DNA from: Melieria omissa
Taxonomy: Eukaryota > Arthropoda > Insecta > Diptera > Ulidiidae
Length of the DNA: 64,000 bases
NCBI GenBank assembly: GCA_963971225.1
Contig: OZ020270.1
Location: 69,818,932 to 69,882,931, forward strand
Reading direction: 5' to 3'
The position numbers and the translations under genes were made by a program. Below the pieces are notes generated by a model. The model was given only the letters and a program-made list of their open reading frames with translations. It did no database searches and had not been told where the DNA came from. Positions within the stretch are counted from its first letter, which is position 1, and each line of letters opens with the position of its first letter. Below are positions 10,431 through 20,250 of this stretch, in pieces.

Positions 10431-11146
10431 CTATTATGTGCACCCAATGCTGCACAATTGGCAGCCATGCTGGGTCAACCCGTGAAGCTGCAGAAAGCAA
10501 CTCTTTCTTGTAAGCTAGACAGGAGTTGGCTGGCATGCGAACTGATGAAATCGAGGAGTTGGCAATTGGGAGACCGAAATCAAAATCTTGCGGAAGAATT
10601 GAGCGTATTATTTTAGCATATTTAATTCCATTACAATTGACTGTTCTGCATATTATTCGTGCAAGGAGCTTGAAATTCTTCTTAGCACACGTAGCACTTG
10701 AAAAATACAACAAATAACCCTCGAGCGCTATAACGCTCTATACAGAAGTTTTTTGTTAAAAATTCTAAACCCTCCGCGTTATGAATAAAAATGCCTTTGT
10801 CGATTTCTTCTGGTTCTGACATATACTTTCTTATTGATCTTACTTCCAAACATCGCCAGGTTTGTTTTATACTTTTCATGACACCTTACACGCTTTTGGA
10901 TAAATACAAAAGTTGGTTGGATATGGAGACCTGCAGATTGCTCTCCAGTGCTCCACAGTACCAATCGGCAGCGAATTAGCTAATTAAGTATCTTTGTCTA
11001 ATCAATTTTTACCGATTCGAACTGGGAAGCCCTTCCAGATGCGCCACTGTGAGATGTCTACCATAGAATATAAACATTAATTGGTATTCATCCCAACCAT
11101 TTTGCAAACCACTCCACTCAGAAGCACATTGCACCTTCGTCTTCAC
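10431..11146. other. Unassigned sequence, possibly intronic
   Basis: Lies downstream of the Ack-like exon's donor site, so on the minus strand it could be the captured intron. Several frames are open: 10682-10879 minus, 65 codons; 10380-10616 plus, 78 codons, with LCAPNAAQLAAMLGQPVKLQ. I cannot identify a family for any of them. The plus frame looks protein-like and could be another captured exon. Confidence 0.35.
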
Positions 11147-11363
11147 CTGTGAATTAATCTTTTGTTTTCCAAATAACGCATGCCATTGCATATCTGCAGA
11201 GCGAACTCACAACGCGTCGGTATGGTGAGGAAACATCTTTAAGACATTCTACCAGCAAACGCAAATGAGCTTACTCGGTAACCAGCATCAGGGGGTCCGT
11301 TGCTAACATTATGCCGTACAGCCGAACAATATTCTCGTGCTCCATGGAATGCATAATGGCAGC
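11147..11363 (-). pseudogene. Ack-like tyrosine kinase exon fragment
   Basis: On the minus strand, after an intron-like acceptor (AAATAG at 11364-11369), the frame reads [20 protein letters not shown] then LMLVTE. This is the kinase N-lobe alpha-C/beta-4/beta-5 region of Ack-family tyrosine kinases. A stop follows VTE. After a frameshift the C-lobe segment FLTIPTRCEFALQICNGMRY and KRLIHR (the start of the HRD catalytic loop) is clear. The exon ends exactly at a donor, CACAG/GTGAAG (plus strand CTTCAC at 11141-11146). The resemblance to Drosophila Ack-like (PR2) is from memory. The stop and frameshift make it a pseudogene. Intact splice sites indicate a DNA-level rather than cDNA-level copy. 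Confidence 0.8.
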
Positions 11364-11377
11364 CTATTTGACTGCAA

Positions 11378-11628
11378 CATGGGTATGCGCAGAATGGGAT
11401 TATGCTTCGCTATACTGGAGTCAGCGGTGCGCACATTAATCACAAACAGTTCCGAATTCTGACCCATAGCCTTGTCCGCCGAATAAACTACCTGATTGCC
11501 AGAGTAACTGAAATTGCAGGTGTGCAACAACGACTTGGCCGGTATGGACACGATTACAGAATCAAATTCTACATCCCAAATCTTGGTGGTCATATCACCA
11601 GCGTCGAATATCAGCTTCGACGTTGCTG
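11378..11628 (-). pseudogene. eIF3 subunit i (TRIP1) exon fragment
   Basis: The minus-strand frame [38 protein letters not shown], then [16 protein letters not shown] follows the WD40 protein eIF3i (TRIP1), roughly its third repeat and the following stretch. eIF3i is a core subunit of the eIF3 translation initiation complex. About 80 of ~325 residues are present. The similarity stops abruptly after LRIPM, and only about 14 bases separate it from the Ack-like exon. An AG (AAAAACAG) precedes the first coding bases, suggesting an intron boundary. No start codon context; certainly a fragment. Confidence 0.85.
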
Positions 11629-11664
11629 TTTTTGTGGTTAATGCTCAATATTTTGCATTGCTGC

Positions 11665-11926
11665 AGTTATTCACAAATCTTTCGACCAGAATCGGCACCT
11701 CTACAGCATGGCACAAGTTCAAGTGGCCGTCTCTCCAGCGAAGTGATGAAACTCAACTCAACAGCTTATAGCCCAGTTCGAATGGCACCACATAGTCATC
11801 CTCGGCACGGAGAATCATCACCGCCTGCTTAAACTCACCAATGTGCTTTACCGTTTCGAACCGCAGCGAATTGGCGTACATGGGCTGTGCAATGATAAAA
11901 TCAAACCAGGACAGATCTCTGAACGG
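11665..11926 (-). pseudogene. ABHD12-like lipase C-terminal exon fragment
   Basis: After a splice acceptor-like GTGTCTGCAG (plus-strand complement at 11927 onward) the minus frame reads PFRDLSWFDFIIAQPMYANS, ETVKHI, then MILRAEDDYVVPFELGYKLL. ABHD12-type monoacylglycerol/lysophosphatidylserine lipases have VKHI...[20 protein letters not shown] here, including the catalytic Asp of the alpha/beta hydrolase triad (AEDD). A stop follows. About 50 bases later another frame gives HAVEVPILVERFVNN, resembling the family's C-terminus (APELP...REF). The N-terminal hydrolase core with the nucleophile Ser is absent. The upstream intron is interrupted by the solo LTR at 11962. Confidence 0.75.
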
Positions 11927-11961
11927 CTGCAGACACACGAAACAAAATACACTTTCAATAT

Positions 11962-12339
11962 TGTAACGATGAGTCACTCTGTGCTGTGCTATGCATGAAT
12001 GCTTTTCCAAGCATACTTTTAGGCATGCACTTTGGAGTACGCCAAACTTGCTATAATTCCGATATGGCGAGGATGGTTCGCGAACGGTGATGAGCTGTGC
12101 TAGAAAAATCGAGATAGAGAGTACAACTAGAATGTGCAAGAGACTTCGGCGCGGTAAGAAAACTAGTATAAAAGCAGCAGTGTGCAGCACAGAGAGTCGA
12201 GTCTGTGTTGAGCAAGCAAAAAAAGTAAATTTGTAAATAAAGCGATTGTTGGTTTTTTATTGCGTTTTGCGCCGAGTAATTGAAGTGGTTTTATTTTCAG
12301 CACAATCCAAACGAACTTGGAAAACTCATTTTCGTAACA
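11962..12339 (+). mobile_element. Solo LTR, Ty3/Gypsy-type, second family
   Basis: Begins TGTAACGATGAGTCACTCTG and ends TTTCGTAACA, similar at both ends to the LTR at 40902-41325 but otherwise diverged. Flanked by the 4-bp duplication ATAT (11958-11961 and 12340-12343). Internal TATA box (AGTATAAAAGCAGC near 12166) and AATAAA-like signal (near 12236). Compared with the duplicate at 52685-53099 this copy lacks 37 bp around 12217. Confidence 0.8.
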
Positions 12340-13474
12340 ATATGTATCATCTTGTATATTTTCAAAAACTGAATTTCCAGGTCTCGGCAAGCATTGAAAA
12401 GTTTGCCAAGAGCTATCCTGGACCAAAACGTCGCTGCATACGTTTTGCACTGCATTTGCGGACAAACTAGTGGATATTAATGCACGGTAGGCAGGAAGCA
12501 TCGATAGGTAGCACAAAATGTCGACTAAAACTGCAATCTGGGTTCTATTTGTTCATGATTATAATTGCAAAATCCGTTCGAATTGAAATCCTACCTGCTT
12601 CTTCCCAAAAGTTATTCATATTTTTATATTTCGAATCGGGACAATTTGTAACACAGGACAACAAAAAAGCACTTTTTTTCTGTTGCATAGAGTTTTTCTA
12701 CTGTTTCTTACTAATTTGGGTGCGCTGATTTCGAATCTACCCTCAGATTTTTTTAGCAGCTCTAGCTACTAAAAAAATCTAAATTAACGAGTTTGGTGTA
12801 TAATGAAAGCCGACACATCAAGCAATACAACACAGCCAAATTATTTGGCGGAATATACATTCGCATCGAAATAATAGCACAAATGTACCATAGACATTTT
12901 GATTGTAAAGGGAACAATATGGCAACCATTCACACACTACAATATGGTAGCAAACTTATTGTACCTTAGTAATGGATTTTTTCGAGAAAAAAGCCGTTAA
13001 AAAAAAATTGTATAAAAAATAAATGTTATAAAAAATTTTTTTTTCGCTTAAAACTTTTTATTAGTACCTACATCTTACGTCCTGTACATCAAAAGAAAGG
13101 TATGAAAAATACCTTTCGTTTGATACCCATATCGTGTAAATCAGTTTGAGATTAATTGAGTTTTTTTGATAAAAACTTTGAAGTTTGACGCCGAGCCACG
13201 TCTTTTATGGGCGTTTCCCAGGCAAAGTTTTTAGTTTGTTAGATGCAGGAGCCAACCCTCATTATAAAAGCATACTCATTTATTTTTTTCACGAGGGTTC
13301 GCTATACTGTTTTTATGCCTCAACGAAAGTGGGGTTTTTGGGACATTTTTGTCGAAAACACAGTTTGAATGTATATATTTTGGATTGGTGTTTTAAGCAA
13401 ATTTGTTGGTCGTTAAAATATCTATAAACTTGCCGAAGAAAGTATGGCGATATTCGGAATGATTTAGGACCTAA
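12340..13474. other. Stretch without recognised gene; two hairpins
   Basis: Contains a 36-nt near-perfect hairpin at about 12746-12781 (AGATTTTTTTAG ... CTAAAAAAATCT arms) and a smaller one near 13096-13119 (GAAAGGTAT/ATACCTTTC). No gene is recognised. The minus frame near 12380-12480 (CSDVLVQDSSWQTFQ) looks protein-like but I cannot name it. Confidence 0.4.
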
Positions 13475-13956
13475 GTATTAGCAAAGAATATGAAGTAATA
13501 TAGAACGCGCATGTGGGCACAAAAGTGTTTTCGGTTGCTATGATGCGAGCGGGAAGAGCGAAGCGTAGGCATTTGAAAATGTTAGGTTCATAACATTTTC
13601 TGTTAGATTTGCGAAGGACAACAGCAAAAAGCTATGTTATTGTTCGCAACGGCTTCACTCGTGTAAATTGAAGTGGTGGTTGTTGCAGCGTAGTGTTCGC
13701 TCAATCATTTTTTGCATGCATGTTTCTTGATCTTGTTTGCCGAAGTGCAAGCAAAAAACAAACAACGAATGTAGGCATCGTCATCATCGTTTCAACGAAG
13801 ATGACTCGGGATTCGCTAATGTTTTTGTTGTTGTCGTTTATTGTGTGTATGCCTTTTTGGTTTCGCTGTAATGTCACTATCAATCGAAGCTTTGTGGTGT
13901 ATGGCTGTTTGCTCAAATGCTGCGCTTTGATTGATTTTTAAAACCTGCAAATATTT

Positions 13957-14235
13957 AGACGTGGTTGAATCCAATTTGAAATTTTCACAAATATTTTTAC
14001 GTGGCGAGTTCCAAGTAAAATCTTTTGTTTATATTTTGACGTGGTTGATACCAATTTAAAACCTTTTGCAGCGGTTTTTTTTTTTGACGTGGTTGAATCC
14101 AATTTGAAATTTCTACAAATATTTTTACGTGGCGAGTTCCAAGTAAAATCTTTTGTTTATATTTTGACGTGGTTGATACCAATTTAGAACCTTTTGCAGC
14201 GGTTTTTTTTGACGTGGTTGAATCCACTTTGAAAT
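13957..14235 (+). repeat. Subterminal direct repeats with GACGTGGTTGA motif
   Basis: A ~126-bp unit is duplicated (13957-14084 and about 14085-14209). Across the interval GACGTGGTTGA(A/T)NCC occurs five times, each followed by an A/T-rich CCAATTT or similar. Alternating blocks read TTTTTACGTGGCGAGTTCC. Variants of the motif recur in the P-like relics near 5110 and 9145, and inverted near 18.49 kb. Possible transposase-binding array, by analogy with other TIR elements. Confidence 0.7.
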
Positions 14236-14240
14236 TTTTC

Positions 14241-15115
14241 TTCCTAGATGGCATGAAACTATCCTTAAAATCGGTCCTTCTACTTGTAGATGAAATATTA
14301 AAAGATAATTCGGACAAGTTTTTTATTATGACAAAGGCCTTTAACCAGGACAAGTTGGAGAATACGTTTGCTGTGTTAAGGCAAAATGGAGGTAATAACT
14401 TTAATCCCTCTGTAGCCAAACTTAATAATATCTTAGCCAGGTTATTAGCCTTTAAAATAATAAAGTTTAGCTCCTCTACCAATTGTGAAGAGACGCAAGA
14501 TTCAATGACTAATTTAATTTCTAGCGCTTCTTTTAATGAGGATGTTTTGCAGACTAATGGCGATGATAATGAGAATGAAATCCTGGAAAATCTTAGTCTA
14601 AGTAGTGAGATGCACGAGGCGTATTTTGTAGGTGACACCTTTTGTAATCCAAAAGATATTAACTTAGAGCTGGTTTCCATGAGGTATTTTGTTGGATACG
14701 TAGCGTACAAAATCATTCCTAAATTAAATTGTGAAAAATTCGGTGACGAATTGAGAAAAAGGGATGAAGTTTTGACTGCTCCAAGTGAAATTTTTATTTT
14801 TCACAAAAATTATCAGTCAATTTCTGATTTGGTAATCCTTTTGCTCCTTCCAATTCCCTAATGAATGTATGCATAAAACATATTTTAATTTTTCATAAAA
14901 TCTTCGAAGCAGAACCTGAAAAAATTGGTATTAAAGCTCACGTTTTACAATCTTGTAAAAATGCTACACCTGAATGGTTCCATGGTGAGTGCTGTAACCA
15001 TAGAGTCCAAATTTTAGATTTTCTTATTTTAGTTCTTCTACGAAAACACTGCATGTGGGCTGTGCAAAAAGGAAGTTCGAAAGAACGAAAATTGAAAATA
15101 ATTGTTGGCAAATAA
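14241..15115 (+). pseudogene. P-like transposase, C-terminal half, frameshifted
   Basis: Starts in frame with FFLDGMKLSLKSVLL, then the diagnostic P-family block KAFNQDKLENTFAVLRQNGG (P and THAP9 transposases have NQDxLENFFxxIRQxGG here), then the CEKF..EL region and FVGYVAYKIIP. A one-base deletion near 14829 (GATTTGG where 1170-1177 has GATTTTGG) shifts the frame. The rest continues as the 84-codon frame 14861-15115. One Cys of the CxxC pair is Phe here (CEKF). Without a THAP domain and RNase-H fold the product could not transpose DNA, though truncated P proteins can act as repressors in Drosophila. Confidence 0.8.
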
Positions 15116-15678
15116 AAAAATTCTTATTAAAAATTATTATTTATGAAAGATAAATTTAAACGAAAGTAAAACAATAAACATAAAACCTTACAATAATATT
15201 TTTAATAAATAACTATAAACGCTCTTGTGCAACATGTTTGCACCCATATTTTACTACACCAAGTTCATGAATTTGTTTTGCTAATTGTAATTTGCTTGTG
15301 ATTATAAAAAAGAAAGCAGAAATAGCGACGCAACAATTACCAACAACATCAATGCTATCCCGCCTGCACGGCACAGCGCAAAAAAACAGTATACCGCTTA
15401 CTTTTTTTTGTTTGCCAATATAATAATGCTATTCCCCGCCACAACAAAAGCAGCGTTCATTGTCATGTTTATCAAGTGGCGCAACAGCAGCGAGAATACG
15501 AATGAGTACAGAAGCGACTTCAATTCACATGTTACGCCGAAGTCACAGAGATTTCTGCTGTTAGTAACAGAGATTTCTGCTGTCAATAACAGAGGGTACT
15601 ACCAGCAGTACCCACCATACAACGCGTTTGCTTGTATGAGATGCGCGTTCTATATTACTTCATATTCTTTGGTATTAG

Positions 15679-17062
15679 CATTTAAACGTTCGAAGACTTA
15701 AGCGACGAACTCGACTAAAATGAGCAAACTTCAAAGTCAGATTTCTCATAAACCATGATGAAATAAACAAGGTGAAGCGAGTAGCTGACAGTTTTGTCAA
15801 CCCATACCCTTATTTTGAAACACACAAATTGACAACCAATTTTGCTTTGACATTGAGAGAATATTTTTAACCCCACACAAAACGTAAAATCGAAAATATT
15901 GTGTTTAAAAATTTTGATCGCGGAAAAAATGCCAAGTACGTGCTGTTTGTGCGAGACAGCACACTATACTATGTCTGAGATTTAACTTTCTTTCTGTTGT
16001 TATTGAATTTTTGATAGAATTGTTTTTCTTTTAAAATTTTGTTTAAATGCTTAATCTTAAAATGTATTCTACATTTCTAAAATACGCGTTTAACTTCTTC
16101 TTCTAAAGTAAGAGAGTCAAGAGTTTTAATTTTCTTTCTGTAAATGAATTTGTTTGTTTCACACATGTTTTTTTACATGTTTTACATAAATGTTAATCGT
16201 TTTTTAGTAAAGCACGTTACGTTGTGCTACGACATACCTATTTATTTTTGGTTTCATATTTCTTTATTATTCAATACCAATAATTATGCAGCGTGGATGT
16301 AGAAAATGGTAGTTAAAGTTTATTAAGGGGAGGTTATTTCAAATTTGGCCAAAAAAAGGCCTAAGTTTGGAAATGATTTGTGGCATGATGAAAAAACATA
16401 GAAACATCCGGTTTTGACGGTTGAATGGGTATTTTATTATACAATAATATGATATATTTTTTGTAACAAAATTCAAATGAAATGAAAAAGGTTTTTGTTT
16501 AATGAAAGTAGATGAAATTTTCGATGGCTTATACCTAACTATAATGATTTTTGACCAAAAATTGACTGAAATGTGAACGCTCGAAAAAACAAATTTTTTT
16601 TTGCCACTTTTTTTGTTATTAAACATTAATTATAAATAACAATTAAATAGTAACTTATGCTCGTTTTAGGTATAAACCATACAGAAAATGATCACCTTTC
16701 AAACATGCTTTAGATTAAGGAAATTAGAACAATAAATCAAGAGATATCCTTGAAATTCAGATGGAAAACGTGGTTCCGAGAAAAACGCTTTGAAAGATAG
16801 CAGCTCCGGGAAAAAACTGGGGAAAACACTGTAGAAGAAACAAACTCGTGTGCGGACAAGGCGATCGTATCGAAAAATCCTTTCGTACACATATTCTACG
16901 GACATACATTCATTTTATGTGAAACAAAAAAAAAAACGATTTTTTGTAAACTTGTACAAAATGGTATGCGCGGCGGCGCAGTGGCAATGTGGTGGCGTGG
17001 CTCGTCGCTGGTTGTGCGTGGCAGCAATTGGCGGCGATTTGATTTTCTTGATGTGGTTGCTT
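15679..17062. other. Stretch without recognised gene
   Basis: A/T-rich. A TTAAGGGGAGGTTATTTC motif at 16324 resembles the start of the TTAA-flanked element at 34378, but I find no matching right end. A 19-codon frame at 15929 (MPSTCCLCETAHYT) has a Cys pair but nothing to support it. Confidence 0.4.
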
Positions 17063-17156
17063 GGCGGCAAGACGATGGCGATTTGACTTTCGTGCTGATG
17101 CGTGGCGGCAAGACGATGGCGATTTGACTTTCGCGCTGATGCGTGGCGGCAAGACG
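17063..17156 (+). repeat. 41-bp minisatellite, 2.3 copies
   Basis: The unit beginning GGCGGCAAGACGATGGCGAT starts at 17063, 17104 and 17145 (partial). The three units differ at only one or two positions. G/C-rich island in A/T-rich surroundings. The duplicate is at 57823-57916. Confidence 0.8.
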
Positions 17157-18125
17157 TCCTCGTTGTTACGTGACGGCAATATGGCGGCGATGGACGTTCT
17201 CGATGAGTTCTCGTTATCGTGGTCATTGCGTGACGGCAATTTGCACTTTCTCCCTGAATGTTCTCACTGAATGTTTAAAATCCGTGTTGTTCCGGCGGCG
17301 GCTTGTGTCTGACTGACTATCAGTGACTAAGTGACGCGAAACTGAGCGGGGAAATAATTTTCAGACCATTTTTTGCTTTTTCCAATCGTCCGATAGTGTA
17401 CGGGTTTTTTTTTACCCAAGCGTTCGCACAGCACCGGTTACCAGTCAATTGCTTGCATCTTAAAGTGATAACTTTTCTTATTTTTTGTAAATATAGCGTT
17501 GCAAACCACTTTGTTTTACTGGTCTAAGAAATTTTGATTTTTACCTGTACCAACAAAAAGCAGAAATAAATTATTTCATACACTAAAGTCAGCAGATATT
17601 CGGTTGCGTTTTCCATCAGTTCATGTCTCGTTGAGTTTGCCGTTTCTAGTGTAGCAAGAAACAGTGATGGCAAGTTGAACTCTTTTCAAACGCAGAGGTG
17701 CAACTCAAGCAATTCAAACGTAAATGCTTTGAGGGCAGTCAGGAAAAACTGAAGTAAAATCATATTAAAACACGTTGCAACATACTTGTGACGTTTTTCA
17801 GTAACAACATGTTTTTGCAATCAATTTCCTATAAACGTACTACAGCATGAAAGAAAAAAACCATTATTTTATTTGCAAATAAACTTCGAACGCACCAGCA
17901 GCCCTTGCCCTGACTTTTGTATGGTGAATTTGCTGTACGAACCCTAATCAACTCTGGGGCCTGGTTTAACCGAATTAGCAACCGTGTTTGCCGCGTTCCC
18001 CTCTCACTTTCTCGTCATCTAGTCATTGCTGACTATGAAGAAGGACAAGCACAGAGGAACATACTGAGGCAACGGCGTTGCCAGCGGCACATTTTAGGTG
18101 TCCGCAGGAACGGCGCTGCCACCTA

Positions 18126-18359
18126 CTAGCCGGAGCCACACTCCAACCCCCGTGAAGCCAAAGGGGATTCACTAAACTGCAAGGCGGCTAGCCTTGAAGC
18201 AGGTCTGCACAGGATACCGTGGCTCGTCTTCACCTCGGCGACGCGAACTTGGCCGTCTTTGGCGGAGAACACCTGCGTTACTCGGCCCGTCTTCCATAAA
18301 CACCTGTGTTGGGTGGAGACTCGAAATAAGGGCTCCTTTGACAGGAAAAAATAGCGCAT
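18126..18359 (-). pseudogene. BEL/Pao polyprotein C-terminus (DUF5641-like)
   Basis: The minus frame contains LWKTGRVTQVFSAKDGQVRV followed by AEVKTSHGILCRPASRLAAL. This is the characteristic end of BEL/Pao polyproteins (W..GRV..v..g.DG.vRv..vkT..G...RP..kl..L). Only this terminal segment survives. The minus-strand sequence beyond it (to about 17880, with AATAAAATAATGG) may be the 3' LTR, but I cannot fix LTR boundaries. Copies: 23840-24073 and 58886-59119. Confidence 0.75.
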
Positions 18360-18892
18360 TTCTTTTTATTTTACGCTTTTTGTCGTAATTACTTATATTC
18401 AAGATAAAAACTTGATGACGTTAATACGAGTAAAATCAGCCAAATTTTCACAAAAAGGGTCGTCAACAAAATTTGTTGGGGATTCAACCACGTCAGAATT
18501 CGTTTAAATTATTCAATTGAAACAAATTTTTTAGGGATTCATCCACGTCAAAATGTTTTCAAAACAGTTAACGCAAGGCATACCAAAACACACAACTAGA
18601 CAGCGCAACGATTAGATCACCCTACAAGAACAGTGACGGTCATATTACCGGTCATATGACCGACATGCCTGACCGAAGTTTCGGTCAGCTCTCCGAACAA
18701 AGTTTCTATCATTTTTGTACAGGCGACGTCAAAAAACTAACTGAAACTCTCGTGTACGTGTGATTTTTTGTTTCACTCTAACACATACCTTTTGCATATT
18801 AAGAAAAGTGTCTGCTCTAACGCATGCGTGTTCCAACCTTCAAATATTTAGTTTTGTATAGCTATCTTACTGCCGCCGCAGCCGTAGCTCAG

Positions 18893-18950
18893 CTGGCTAG
18901 TGCGTTGGGCCGTGAGTCAAGACTCCGCGAGTTCACCTCACTGTTGCAGC
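18893..18950 (+). promoter_or_regulatory. tRNA-like pol III promoter module (plus strand)
   Basis: TAGCTCAGCTGG matches the A-box consensus TRGCNNAGYNGG exactly; GAGTTCACCTC 44 bp downstream is a weak B box. The segment does not fold as an intact tRNA. Repeated at about 24599 and 59653. Confidence 0.5.
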
Positions 18951-19464
18951 AAACACCGAAAACAAAAGGGAAATTTCAGTCAGTTGACCGGTCATGTGCC
19001 GAAATTTCTGACTGAAATGCTGATGCAAATATCGGTCACAATGTGATGTATAAATCGGTCATTCATGACCAATACTCAATATTGAAAAAATGCAGGTTTT
19101 TATTGAAATTTTTTGGAAAACCCGTTTGCTTTTACTTCTGCCTGACTTTATTTTAAATTAATTTAAATAAAATAATATAAAAAAAAATTTAGTTTAAAAA
19201 AAAATTCATTTGCGGTCCTGCTTGGATGACCCCATATTGTCGCACTCGAAGGCGTTTGCTTAGCGCGGCATCATTGGCATCGGCTTCCTTGGTCTTGCGC
19301 TTCGGTACTTGTTATGGCCCAATATTGAAGTAACTGAAAGTGCAGAGTTATTTAAATATTCAAATAATATTATTTAAATTAAATTTTAATTCGAATTCTT
19401 ACCTTCTTCCTGTTTTTCCTTTTTTTTTGGTGTTTGAAGCAATGGAGTATTGAACATGGATTCG

Positions 19465-19512
19465 CGCGTCGCATTTGACTCGCGGCCGCACGCATTAGCC
19501 AGCTGAGCTACA
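19465..19512 (-). promoter_or_regulatory. tRNA-like pol III promoter module (minus strand)
   Basis: The complement reads TAGCTCAGCTGGCTAATGCG, a perfect A box, then ATGTTCAATACTCC as the B-box position. It faces the plus-strand module about 0.6 kb away. Repeated at about 25179-25226 and 60225-60272. Confidence 0.5.
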
Positions 19513-20250
19513 TAGCTACGGCAGTCGCCGGCTCTTAATCATTTGTATTAACTGCGATGCGAGTTCTTGTCAGCAGGTGCTTCTATTGTTGTCTCATTCT
19601 TACACATGCGAGTATAAGCAATTAATGTTTTGATGATTGTCAAATGTTTTGTTTTAGTTTAAATGAAAGGCAAATTGCAGCAATATTTGGTCTCATATGG
19701 GCCAATTTCATGCAAGTGTATTGGTAAGTTGAAAAAATTTTATGAATGTAGTTGAGTTTCGGTCAGGCACCAGTGTTGATAAATGAGTTTTCCCATTTTG
19801 TACCAAGAGGCCAACAAAAATGTACTAAAGTAGACAAAAAAGTACCAAATCTTTTTATTAACAAATGCATTTTTATAATTCAATATTTATTTCCAGTATT
19901 AATCCAATTTTAAAGAATTTTAATCTTAAAATGCAACAAATGAATTCATACAAGAAACATTTAAATACTTATTTGCACACTGAGTTTAAGAACTCATTCG
20001 TTTCTTTGAGATCATTTGGTATTTCAACTTCAAGTAAATCTTTCGATTTTTATACAAAACCATGGAATGATTTGTGAATCATTTACACAATATTTTAAAA
20101 TGTTCAATGCCTCGAATGGCAGGTTGTGCATTTCTCAAATGCATTTGAAATACTAACGCATCAGAATCGCTTAGGGTCACATTGACTGCTTTTGATTTGC
20201 TATTTTCGGGCAGTGCTAGTCGCCTATCGCTGCTTTCAATTTTGCACCTA

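Larger units (their letters stand above)
13482..15671 (+). mobile_element. P-element-like transposon, internally rearranged (2.19 kb)
   Basis: Both ends carry a 31-bp terminal inverted repeat starting CAAAGAATATGAAGTAATAT, perfect between ends. Drosophila P elements also have 31-bp TIRs. Flanked by GTATTAG at 13475-13481 and 15672-15678 (7 bp; 8 bp if one mismatch or one terminal base is allowed), in line with P's 8-bp TSD. The interior holds direct repeats (13957-14235) and the C-terminal half of a P-type transposase; the N-terminal half is gone. Non-autonomous. The duplicate copy is at 54242-56431. Confidence 0.85.

Noticed and set aside
11309..11593. A 94-codon intact small gene
   Set aside because: It is an internal fragment of eIF3i running into non-homologous sequence; the apparent start Met is an internal residue of the WD40 protein.
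16324..16345. TTAA-flanked MITE starting TTAAGGGGAGG
   Set aside because: No matching inverted right end was found within several kb.
17917..18129. 70-codon plus-strand gene (MYGEFAVRTLINSG...)
   Set aside because: It is antisense to the BEL/Pao 3' region/LTR and shows no family resemblance.
18893..18960. Functional tRNA gene
   Set aside because: The A box is perfect but the B box is poor and no complete cloverleaf can be drawn; the module is repeated within a mobile element.
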